Part shown: one piece after another, positions 45,801 to 57,010 of the stretch
How positions within the stretch are numbered: position 1 is the first letter of the stretch
How the letters are laid out: each line of letters begins with the position of its first letter
Made by a program: the position numbers and the translations under genes
Notes under the pieces: generated by a model
What the model was told of the DNA's origin: nothing
The model's input: the letters and a program-made list of their open reading frames with translations, nothing else
The model's database searches: none
Source: Austropuccinia psidii
Lineage: Eukaryota > Basidiomycota > Pucciniomycetes > Pucciniales > Sphaerophragmiaceae
Direction: 5' to 3'
Assembly: GCA_023105745.1 (NCBI GenBank)
Contig: JALGQZ010000014.1
Coordinates: 7,683,888 to 7,747,887, forward strand
DNA length: 64,000 bases

Positions 45801-47346
45801 TGGGTAAATTTATTTCGCCTCTATATCCAAAATTACCATGAAGAGTTGTCAAATCATTTTTTTCCAAGTCAATTAAGTTGATATGACAAAGTTCTGATAA
45901 CAGGATTATTATCATACGACACCTGGGCCTTATATCAATAAAATCAATCAACATCGAGATTTAAATTTCAAATCACCAACCATGGCTAGCGGAATATGGA
46001 CGTGTAGGTGTGACATGAAAGCAATTTTAAAGTTGAAACAAATCAACTGATTTTTGCAACTTCAATTTTTTGATTAGGGTCCCGATTTTGGACTGCTTTA
46101 CCTTTTACGATTGAGACGATTAGAGCAAGCATGAAAGCAATTAAGAATCCCAAATTGGGCATAAAGCATGCTTTGACAACAATTTGGGGAGATGAAGGAA
46201 ATGAATGTGATATGTTTGTCTTTCAATGTTTTCAAAATTTCTACTCAATTGCCTGATGAACTTTGTAATTTGTCATGGATGCGCTTGAAAGTTGGTCAGC
46301 TTTACCAGGAATCTTATATTATGCCGAACATGCTTATTCAAATAAAGACGAAGTTGATGTACCGCTACTCAAGAGAAAATTTGATGGGATTTGTGGTGGA
46401 TCATTTGATGATTTTGTGTTTGCATCGAAATTGGATGATTTACAACCTGAAACTCAACTGATTGATGATAAAGCGTTAGCACCTAGTTAATTTAGAAAAC
46501 TACCTGAAAGCCAGACACTAATGGTTTTCTCTATTAGTCGTTTTACTCCCAATTTGAGCAAATGGCTAATCTGGGAAGGTAAGGCAAAAAGCTAAGCATT
46601 TTCACGCTTCATTCGAGGCTAAACCCAAAATGATTATTATTGCAGAGCCATTTTACTCAATTTTGTCCCCCCAATACGCTGGACACGATCTTGAAACTCA
46701 TTATCACCAACTCTCCACTTATCTCGACCTAGCCACTTCACATGAACCAATGATTATTCATCCGAATTTCCCACCACAGTCACTAATTGATTTGCCATTC
46801 AACGAACGGTTAATGCTACCAAACCTATTGGCAAAGGTATTGACGTTAAAGTGTCACTTGAGAGATAGATTGGTTCATGCTTATCGACAAAAAGATCTTG
46901 AAGAGCTCTACGCGCTCGCTGGTGCTGATGAAACAAGCCGAATGAGCCGCTTACGAAATCTGGTCGAAAAAGTTTGGAAGCATCATCGAGCGATGTGGAT
47001 GTCGATTTACAAGGTTGGTGGTGTTTAGCTGAATTAAAGAGTTGGATTGATGAATTGAAAAATTGTTTACCTTAGCCATTTGGATGGGAAGTTTTGGACT
47101 TGAGATACGGTGGGTTGAGAGCGAGATTGAACACCATGCATGAACGATTGCTTGCTTTTCTCGATCCAAACGATTTCAGTGTGACTGAGATTGAGGAACT
47201 TGAAGTAGACGCTGAGCTGGTTTATCCAACTAGTGGGGCAGTCATGATGCTAGGTGAGCTTTGAGTTGATTTGGAATGATTTAATTGGCACTAATGGTGA
47301 TTAATTTCTAGATTATCATCGAGTCAGTCGACCCCAGTATTGTTAA
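42887..47346 (+). CDS. GH20 beta-N-acetylhexosaminidase, HEXD-like (16 exons, intact)
   Basis: Predicted to remove terminal N-acetylhexosamine from glycans or chitin fragments. Exons: 42887-42926, 42995-43418, 43502-44009, 44153-44238, 44478-44500, 44601-44716, 44810-44932, 45420-45492, 45688-45803, 45904-46003, 46078-46213, 46292-46474, 46538-46578, 46646-47013, 47076-47253, 47312-47346. They sum to 2,550 nt: 849 codons plus TAA, with no internal stop. Exon 2 is Ser/Asn/His-rich low complexity. The GH20 barrel shows LGIMVDCSRNGVL (about residue 290), LQLYTEDTYE, FFGYFRGPY, FGIEVVACIQTLGH, HIGMDEAHG with catalytic Asp418-Glu419, LKPMIWSDM, MASGIWTWSRFW and TIWGDEGNE. The C-terminus ends DYHRVSRPQYC. 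No signal peptide is visible, so an intracellular enzyme like human HEXD is likely. The start is the first in-frame ATG after a stop at 42797. Donors at 44717 (GTTGGG), 46214 (GTTTGT) and 46475 (GTTAGC) are weak and need transcript support. Confidence 0.88.
44943..45310 (+). repeat. (TTTTA)n microsatellite in intron 7 of the GH20 gene
   Basis: About 73 consecutive pentanucleotides, almost all TTTTA, with three TATGT-type interruptions at the 5' end (44952-44973). It lies in the 487-nt intron 44933-45419, starting 10 nt after the donor GTGAGTTCAG. Without it the intron would be about 119 nt, like its neighbours. The three long open frames across it are artefacts. Confidence 0.97.
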
Positions 47347-50300
47347 AAACGTATTTTTTCAGAAGAAAAGAGTCTATGAAACCATTGTTTTTTTCGTTTA
47401 TTTTCTTTATCTTCTTTGAAAACAATTACTATGTAAGAGAAAAAACAGCATCTTGTGTATTTTTTAATAAAAACATATTAATTTATTTTTTTTCAATAAT
47501 AATACTAGCAAGAAACTTTTGATTTTCATCATTATTTTTAACTTTGCTTTTTTCAGGATGACGGTAATAATCTTGATGTAATATTTTTGATCGATAATTT
47601 AAAATATCATTTTATAAGCTAGATTTATTGTCTTACCTAAATTTCTATCTTTTTGTTAGCATAGTTATTTCCAGTAATTTTATTTTTGCGAGGGTGACGT
47701 AAACTTTATGATTTTTGGCAGTAAAAATTGCTAAACGTAATTATCTAATCGAGTCTTTGTTTCTGCTTTTTTTAAGTTAATGAAAAGACATTGGTCTGTC
47801 AAATTTTTTTGAAAAAAATCACGATAAAAGGGCTTTTCTTATGATCAATCCCAAATCAGAACCACTTTTAATGATGATACCTCACAGACTTTATAAAACA
47901 TCATTATTGAAATTTTTACTTTCACTCATCTCAATTCAGAAAACTCCAAGAAGCACAACGAGGTTTATTTTTAGTTCATTTTGTAAAAAATGATAATCAA
48001 TACTTTAAAATCTCTAAAAAATAAAAACAAAGCAGCTTAGGTAACTTCAAAGAATATAAACACGTTGTAAGATTGATCATGATGGTGTATGTGTTCATAA
48101 AATACATAATATTTTAATGTTGTAAATTTATTGGCTTTTTTCTGTTTAAAAACAATAAAATAAGAAGTAACACTGTTGAAATTAGGAAGAGACTGGCTTG
48201 CAGGTCCTTTACTCCAATCTCACGCAGTATCGCACCAATAACTCAGGGTAAAGTAAAGAAATGATTGAGCTATGTCTGAAGGTTTGAAATATTTTTATAT
48301 GGAATTATATATCAGAAAATATCTTTAATTTGAGCTAGTAATATTTTTAGACAAGTTCATCACGAATCTTTGTTAATATCAATCATAAAAACAATAAATT
48401 GGACACAATTATTTGGCCTACTAAGCCCATTTTGAACTACTGCTTTTATCCTTAGTAGATGTTAGTATATCCCCTTGAAAAAAGATTGATGGGAAAAATT
48501 TGAAAAAGTTCAATATAAATACCAATTTCAACATACTTATTTAATCATTTAAACTATTTCATCTGCTAACTATAGGATATTACAATCTATTTTGATTTTC
48601 TAAAGGAAACTATGGTAGAAAATACTTCCCCAAGACATGATTATTTCTATTTGGAACCTTAAATGAACCCATTGGATTCATTTTCTTGATAATCATTGTG
48701 TTTAAAGCTCATGAATATTGCAAACATTAACTCAACAGTGGTTATATTATTCCAAATCTCAAATTGACAGTTATTTTTAGCATAAGATTCAATATAAAAT
48801 GCTTATCAAATTATTTCTTCCAAGCTTGCCATAAATCTCAATAATGTAAGCACAAGTCCTCAATTTCAGCCTAAAATCATCTTATGTTTTATGTTTTTTT
48901 TTTTTTTTCATTCTCTTATATAGTAAAAAATGAATTGAAATCTGGATTCAATATCAAAGTATGCTGATTTGACAATTGTTATAAATCACCTCTCATTGTC
49001 ATTTCTAGGAGCTATGTAATCATGTTAGATAATGGTTGATCCTATTATTGAAAGTATTCACACAAATGAATAAACTGAGGGTACATAAGCTTCTGCGGGT
49101 ATCATGCACATATTGCTTTTTGTACAGACCATCCAGGAGGAAACTCATGATCAAGCTCCCTCTGTAGGATAGTTCTGATTAGTCCTCTGTGTATAGCTAT
49201 CCACATTTATTCATAACTTCAAACTACCTACATTTCAATAGACATTATTGATTATATAAAGAAGTGGATTCTACTCTTACTAAAATTATGTGGAAACATG
49301 CTGAGTTTCCCACTACTTCCGTATATGAAGTATTGATGTGGGTATTGAATTAATAGATGGTCTCAAGTTTAAATTGTGCATTCATGTGAATATTTGTACA
49401 ATATCTACATGAATTAAATAATTATATAATTTCTTCTATAATGGTTGATACTGAGGATTAGATAATAAGAAAAATGGATAATGGAACACTAAATATCCAT
49501 TTCCTAAAGTAATGGGATTCTCCATGGGATATATGTTAATTTCTTTAAATAATTGACACTTTTAATGCATTTAAGTTCATGAGACTGCAGTTATGTCAAC
49601 AATGGAAAGATTTATTTCATGGGGAATAGGAATATCATAATCAAAACTAACCCTTGATCATGTGAGCACATATGAAAGCCAAAATTTAGTTCTCACAATC
49701 ATTAGAGTTTATTTATAGCTTTCCTTTTCTCAAAGAAAGTGAATTGTTTAATATTAAATCAAAGGTATTCTTACTCATTTTTCAAGGGTTTGTGACACTT
49801 AAAATGAAGTTATTACTGTGTGAAAGAAATGCACATCTAAGGGGACTTTAAGAAGTATAGATGACCCTATCTCAAGGAGTCATTTGAGTAAATCCATATT
49901 ATAATGAATTTCTAAAATCAGACTCAGATTCCTCATTAGGTTAATACTAAAAGTAAAACCATATACTTGTTTCAGCCTAATGAAGGTGGATATGTCTGTA
50001 ACAGTAATGCCTGCCAGACTGAAACAAAGTGAGTTCTTTCCACAAACAGCTATTCAATCAGTTGAGATCCTGTTTAATTCTGGAAGTTTGTTACTCAAAT
50101 TATACCAATGTGACCGCACCCCTGGTATGGTATTCCATAACTTTATGGACAAGCTTCAGGCCTATTGATGGTGAAAAATCTCATAATATAAATATTTAAT
50201 TAGTCAATTTAGGAAGTCCCAACTGAAAATAAACTTTTACCATCAAATAAGCAAATAATAAAATCAATAGTTTTGAGTAAGGGAATATTCCAGAATACAT

Positions 50301-51219
50301 TATAAAAATACCCTAAAGATTTTCATAATCAAATGAATAAGAAAGTTTTTACATTGTATGGATGTGAGCCCTAGAGGTATTTTCACACACCCAAAAGACC
50401 AAAAAAAACATTAAAAGAAGTTTTAAATAAAAATAATACATTTATTTTTAAATATAAACATAAGATCTGAATATAAGAATGAAGTTTATAATAAAATTTA
50501 TATGAAATTTCAATTTTAACAAAAAAATGTAAAAATATGTTTTTACTTGAAATAATGAAGTAAAAATAAATTTTTAACAAAACTGTTAAAAATAAAATAT
50601 TTTTGACAAAAAATCTTACTAAGCTTTATTATAGATTTCTCCCAATAAATCAACATTTAAAAGTTATTTCACCATTTGATTCATCATTAAACATCAGGTG
50701 GGGTCACCTGTAAGTGAGATTTCTGTAGCTCAACTCCAAATAAACTTGAATTAAGATTTTAGTATTTTCTGTAGGAAAGCATGAAATCCTCAAAAGCTGA
50801 ATTGAAAATCCACCACATGTGATGTTAACCATCAATTTTTGTGTCAAAATTGAGGTGCCATGTGTAATTTAGAAGTTAGGATTCATTAAAGTATTTTCAA
50901 TTGAAATGTTAAAGTGTCCACATGTATTACATAAATGAATTTAAATTTATATAATTCCACCTGAGTCTGCCACCCAAACCCTGGAAATAAAGAAATCCCC
51001 TTAGGGGAGGACTTTGAGGTCAAGGTCTGGGAAAATATTCAATAGCAGATACTTTCAGGGATCTGCAGGGGATTGGGTTCATTATTAGACTCATGAGTAC
51101 CTGGGTCCCCAAGTTTTTTCTGCTTGGAAAAGACCTAAATTTCATCAAACAAAGAAATAATAAAAATATAAATGAGGAAATAATTTATTTATTTCAATTA
51201 TCATTGAAGTAGAGACTCC
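47347..51219. other. AT-rich stretch without a recognisable gene
   Basis: No protein-like frame. A poly-T run lies near 48894-48909 and an imperfect hairpin CAGGTGGGGTCACCTG at 50697-50712. The right end may include the edge of the hAT element described next, but I could not locate terminal inverted repeats. Confidence 0.45.
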
Positions 51220-51224
51220 CAAAA

Positions 51225-54200
51225 GTGCATAACCAATTTTTGACACAAGCTGATTGTTCTACATGCATCAAGGAAAGGGAGGCCTGTTGAAAACTAAGGA
51301 TCTTTCTTCCCTGTGAAAAGATTCTTTCAGATGGGGCACTTGTACCTGGTATATCTAAGTACTTACAAGCCATGACTATAAAGGTGGGGAAAATTGTTGC
51401 TAATGACTTTCAAAATTTGTAGATATTAGTAGCTTTGGCTTCAATTGGTTCTGATAAGTATCAATCTACCTCCCTTCACTGCAGTTTATCAGTACATTTC
51501 ATCAAGAATTCATGTGTCACTGTAATCTGAATTTACCACTGAAGTGGTCCCAACATAATGATTTCTTGCTTTTTTTTAAAATATGATGGAGAAATGGAAT
51601 TCAGAGCTCCCATATTGTCCAATTGTTGAAATGTAGATCTTGCAAAATTTCAGCTTGAATCAAGGGTCAAGAACTTCTGCACAAATAGATGGTTTCCTTC
51701 CAAGCAAAAGCAAAAGGTATTTTTACAGCTTAAATATAATTTATTCCACTTCTGGTTCTATTTTTTGAACATAATACAACACACAACCCTGCAATTTAAG
51801 TTTATGAGTATTCAGAATAAACAAAATAATCCAGAACCAAAGAAGACTTACCTGATTAACTCACTTAATTAGTAATATATAAAGTTGTAGTGTATAATTG
51901 ATTGATGGATACTTTTCCCCACATATGATTCCAGTTGCTTCATAAAGGGGATAAAGTAGCCCAGTTATTACCTTGAAATTCTCCCCTTTAAAAGATGATA
52001 GTCAATATTGTTGCATGCTGGGAGGGCCACAGAATTGATTATATGCTTCTTTGAGTGACAATGCATGTTCACAAATGTCATAGGTTGAGTTTCATCTTGT
52101 ACAAAATTTTTTTTAGAAGGGTGTTGGCCTTTACCTCTTCCTAAAAAAGCTTCACAGTTTCAATGAATTTTTCTCATCATTGTGGGCTCTTCTTAATGTA
52201 AGAGCCAAGAAATGAAATTCATAATAATATTGAGTTTTAGTTCAAGGAATGCCCTTCTTGTGGGTCATAAATACTGGAGAGAGGCATTGGACCATCATTG
52301 GCACTTTCTTGAGTTAACTAAGTCCCCTTACCCAGTGTAAGGTTTGACTATGAAACAATAAGTAAATATTACAAATATTGCACTTATTGTACTATGAATG
52401 TCCTTATGAATTTGATAAATAAGATAAAAAATAATTATAATAATAAAGATTTATTATAATTATGGCCTAAAATAATTATGTTATTGAATAAATATAATAA
52501 TATAATAAAAATAAACATATCAATATATAATAATTGATATATTTAAAGCTCTTTATTATTGTTACAAACATATAATAAAGGCCTACAAAATTCTTTTTAT
52601 AAATAAAAAACAATTAATAACAATAATATTACCAATATTAAAGTTATAAATTAATATAAATACTGTTTATATTAAAAATGGAATTATTAAGAGTAATAAT
52701 TGAGTGAAATTATTATATAAAGAAAAAATAACTTACTTTTAATGCTTAATATAATAATTTTGGAAGAATTTATGCCAAATAATGTAAATAAAACTTGTTT
52801 AAATTGTATTCACAAAATAAAATAAAAGAAATTACAAATATTCTCAATTTTATGTGGAATTATGATTTTTAGAGAAATATAACAACATTTAAACAATTGA
52901 TGTAATCACATCAATACTGATGATTTTAAAAATATTACCTTTGGTCTTTGATATCATAAAATAATTATATATGAAGAGTAAAGATTTTACCTTTTTGTTT
53001 AGTGTTTTATTGTTTTGCATGCATCTGAGGGGGAAATAGAGTAAAAAGAGCTCTATTCATAGTAAATCCCTCCCTTCTAGAGTCCAACAGCCTTCTAGTA
53101 GACGTTTAATAATGTTATACACTGGAATTGATCAGTATTTTAAGGTTTAGTGATGATTCCATCATAACTAAACCATCTTATCTCATTATTACGCCATTAT
53201 TCAGAGTTATAACCATAACTGTACGTCTTATGACATCATAGGCTTGGAAGAAGCCCAAACTTTGTGGATTTTATTAGTATTAAGAATAATCTAATAGAAT
53301 TCACCAGTTTTATCACTTATAAGACTGTTAAACTTAAAATAAGATTACAGTGAGTGATCATAAATGATAAATTTTAAGCTTAAACTTTGATCATTAATAA
53401 CTTTTGAGTCATACAAGCTTCAGCCATTCAGAGAGTGAATTCTGATAGATTGGCATGTCATTATCAAACTTCAAAGAGAATTGAATTACATCATCAAAAC
53501 TTCATTTTTGATGATTTTACTTGTAGCTCACCTTTTCTGTCAAAAGTTACTATTTTGAACTTCAAACCATGATTTCAAGGGTTTATACCTTAAATATTAT
53601 GATAGAAAATACATCATTATTTACGTATGAACTAGTAGAACCTGAATATCCACTTTTTTAAGTTTGGACCAATTTCGAAACAAAGTGGTCAACATGTCTA
53701 GCAATTTTGTTCAATAAACTCTTACAAGTTATAACATTATTTATAGCTTGTCAAATAAAGCTCATATCTGTATTTCCACAGTAATTAAGCAGTAACTGTT
53801 TTTTTGGTTTAACTCTCTATCATGTATATTTCAATAGATATTAGCTAAGAACCATGAATGTATGCACTGATCATAAAAGTGCATATATTCAGCTTAATTA
53901 CTTAAATAACAACTTTAAAGATATGACATAAATGTTTTTTATGTGTAGTGTTTCATGGGGAATTTAATGGTGCAATTTATTTCAAATTTTGTCCTTTTGT
54001 TTTCTGAGATAGATAAGAACTTGTGTCTTTTGATGGCATTTTCACTTATTACTCCTTAAGTATTGACTTTACAGCTATGAAATAAAAATGATATATGTTT
54101 GTTTTATCATGGGCAATCTCATGGTGTAATTTATTTTACATGTTTATTAATAAGATTCTAAGTTAATTAAGAATTTATTCCCATTTATGGAATTTTTACT

Positions 54201-54530
54201 TATTTTAAGATAATTCTTCAAAGAAATAATTATTAAAAAATTTCTATGTGACCATTTTTGATATGTGGTTATATCTCAAAGGTTCCAACCCAGAGCATGA
54301 ATTGAATCACAAGCCAAAAGGTGAATTGTATGAGCCATAAAGCCAATTGATTGGCTTGGCTGATGAAGGAGCTAGACAAAGCTGGAAACTGTTGACCCAT
54401 TTTTTGGCTTACAGATGCATTATTGGAAGTGATTGAAATTATATTGTCTTCAATGTTAAATAATTTGAGAATTTTCCAAAATTCTTGAGCAAAATATTTC
54501 TCTGATTGATCCCCTAACAAAAGAAGTTGA
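51225..54530 (-). pseudogene. hAT-family transposase, decayed and split by an LTR
   Basis: The minus strand encodes pieces of a hAT transposase (DDE DNA transposase, RNase H-like). At 54530-54294 it reads KYFAQEFWKILKLF, NIISITSNNASVSQKM (the usual TDNAS block with first-Asp region changed) and an AHTIHL-like stretch. The solo LTR-A 52336-54288 interrupts it, and coding resumes at 52335. By about 52080 it reads NSTYDICEHALSLKEAYNQF, matching the hAT RWNSTY.ML.RAL.LK block. The C-terminal dimerisation region lies near 51373-51225 (MACKYLDIPGTSAPSERIFS, GRKILS). Stops and shifts abound between them, so it is not functional. Ends and target duplication of the hAT element were not found. Confidence 0.7.
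52336..54288 (-). mobile_element. Solo LTR-A inserted in the hAT transposase
   Basis: 1,953 bp, with plus-strand ends TGTAAGGTTTGACTATG and CTCAAAGGTTCCAA (the final TTCACA altered). CCCAG lies on both sides (52331-52335 and 54289-54293), an exact 5-bp target duplication. The interrupted transposase reads on across the junction. It arose by LTR-LTR recombination after insertion into hAT. Confidence 0.93.
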
Positions 54531-54619
54531 TTTTAATTAATTTTTTTTTCAGTAAGTCCCAGTATAATTGAGTATGACTTGAAATGTTTATTAATGGAGT
54601 GGCCTTTTACAGACAGATA

Positions 54620-56440
54620 GTATAAGGTTTGTCTATGAAGATCTTGATAATAGTAGAAAATATCAAGAGTACTATGACTTTACTCAGTAGAAAATATAAT
54701 ATTATGCAATATTATAACCACAAATTTAATATAATTATTAAGAAGAATTATATAAAAGAAGTGGAATTTAATAATGAAAAAAACCTTAATAATTATAATA
54801 AACTATAATTATTCTATTATTGTTATTGGCAGTGACATTTATAACAATAAACAGTGTAAAGCTCTTAATGAGACAGTTACACATGGAAAATAATAACATT
54901 TATCCACTTATAAATAATAAAAGAATATTATTCTTAAAAGAAATTCTCAGACACACTGTGAAGAGATAATTTTTATGGAAAAATTCTATAAAAAAGACCT
55001 AACAATAGATAAAAAATATAGATCTTTGAAGAGACTTATAATATTTATTCAATACAACAAGTCAAGCAACAACATTTATTATGTTAAATAATATTTATAA
55101 GATAAAAATACACCGAAAATCAATATTTCAAAAGATAAAATAGCTTTCTATGCCAAAAAAATAAGATTAAAGAGTTTTTAAGAGGAATTTGTGGATTTGA
55201 AGATATTGTAAGAGAACAATTTTATATAACAAAATCTATTATTGGTGATTACAACAATATAATATGTATTCTATTATTTCAATTCTTTATTTATAATTTA
55301 GAAAGAGGAAAGAAACTTAAGAATTACTTTAATAATATAAGATTTTATATTGAGTAAAATATTACCTGTTTAAAATGTCTAATTGATTGGAATTATGATT
55401 GTTCTGGAAAAAACAGTGATCTGTAGGCTCTTTTTATGCCTTCAGAAAAGCTCTCATGATTCATAATGGATCAAGAGGGGGTGCTAAGGTCAGAACTAAA
55501 AAGCCAAGCTTAAAAATAAAGCTCTTAGCTCAAGGTAGCTTATTATTAATTCCAATTAAAAGTTACCAGTGTTATTTTCAGCTCCAATTAGCTTTAATCC
55601 TCTTTTGGATCAATTATTTGGAGTTTAAATATAAAATATGCTTATTTATATTAAATTTCATCACATAAACAACTCAAAAATAAAGTGTCAAGCAGAAATC
55701 TATTAAAATTAATTTTGAATTAATTTTTAAAGAAATCGTAATTTTATTTGATAATGATCAAAATTGTTAATTTAAAGGCTAACTCAAAATTTTACCTGCT
55801 TGAGAATGATATGTAAAATTTAATTGACACACAGACAATATTAATGTTCAAGCTGTGTGAAAGGTTCAAGCGAATAAATTAAGAATTGGATTTTTAATGC
55901 ATTTTTGAAGTTATTGCTATGTTTCCACATAAAATAGCAATACACACCAAACCTTAACTTTTGATAAGGCTTTGTACTTGTAAATTTGGAGTTTTAAGCT
56001 TCTTCAAGCTTTTCAAGCTTAATTCAGCTTTTGCAGCTCTCAAAACCTTAATTTCAAGATTTCATATTGGGATTTACTGTTTGGCAGCTTGAAATTCCTG
56101 TCCAAATTGGGATCAAACCAGTTTAAACTTTAAGGTTGGATCAACTTCTAATATTAAAGTATAAATAAGGCTGAAAATCCTCCAATACAGGTGGAAAACC
56201 TTCATTCAATCTTTTCAAATACAAAAGTTTTGGTACCTCAGCTCTGTTTGACCCTTTTCCTTTGCCCCAACTTTTTGTGTGGATTTTGCCCTTTTATTTA
56301 TTTAAAGCCATACTATGGCCTTAAAACCTTTTAAATTGAGCTCATATAGGATTTAAATTTGGTATGGCAAATTCTTAGCCAATTCAGTAAATATACACAA
56401 CACCTTAATTTTAACTAAAATTTTGGTAAGTTTGCATAAA
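54620..56440 (-). mobile_element. Divergent LTR-A-related LTR plus unrelated repeat (boundary unclear)
   Basis: TATAAGGTTTGTCTATGAAG at 54620 resembles the LTR-A terminus. Later blocks near 55400 (AATGTCTAATTGATTGG, GGAAAAAACAGTGATCTG, GCTCTTTTTATG) sit where LTR-A has its TCTGAGGGGAAAACAGAG and TATA region. It lies at the 3' side of a minus-strand Gypsy pol fragment, the expected LTR position. From about 55700 or 56150 the sequence resembles the inverted repeat of 37880-38200, so a second element is involved. The right boundary could not be fixed. Confidence 0.45.
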
Positions 56441-56442
56441 CC

Positions 56443-57010
56443 TTATGCAACTTTAAATTTAACTTTATTTAAGCTCAAATTAAATAATTTAAAAAATGTT
56501 AAAAAAGTTGACTGAGTATTCTCTGTAATTTTTATCCTAAGTATTCTTTCCTTTAACACTTTTAGCAAATTTTTCTCTTCACTTTGATCAAGTTGTGGTA
56601 CTTTTAAGGGTGTCTCATTTCTCAAAGGAAATAATTCCTTATCACTTGAATTGTAATGCTTTACTAGACTGACAGGGAAAGTTGGATGTTTGTTTTCCAA
56701 CTCTCCTGAAAGATCTACTTTTACTTAATTCTTGCCATAAAGGGCTTTAATAATAAATTTTCCTGCAAAGGAATCTTTCAATTTCTTTGGGCCTTTAATA
56801 TTATTTAAGTTAAAGGTTGAAACTAGTGTTAAGTACCCTACCTTGAATTCTGGGGTTTTATGACTTATCCCACTTTTGTTTAACATATTAAAAGAAATCA
56901 TTCATGCTTTGATCTGAATTATGACTTACTTTATCAAGAAATAGTTTAAATCTTGAAGCAGTCTGGTGAATATCAACTAAATCTTTCTTCAAAGTATCAA
57001 CTGGAAGTTA
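56443..57010 (-). pseudogene. Gypsy pol 3' fragment (integrase C-terminus)
   Basis: Pieces matching the complete element: DLVDIH near 56980, NNIKGPKKLKDSFAGKF near 56780, then ENKHPTFPVSLVKHY (56700) and SSDKELFPLRNE. Several stops are present, and the match is lost after KVLKERILR near 56525, before the chromodomain-like tail. It is a second, older insertion of a related Gypsy element, truncated upstream at about 57010. Confidence 0.75.
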
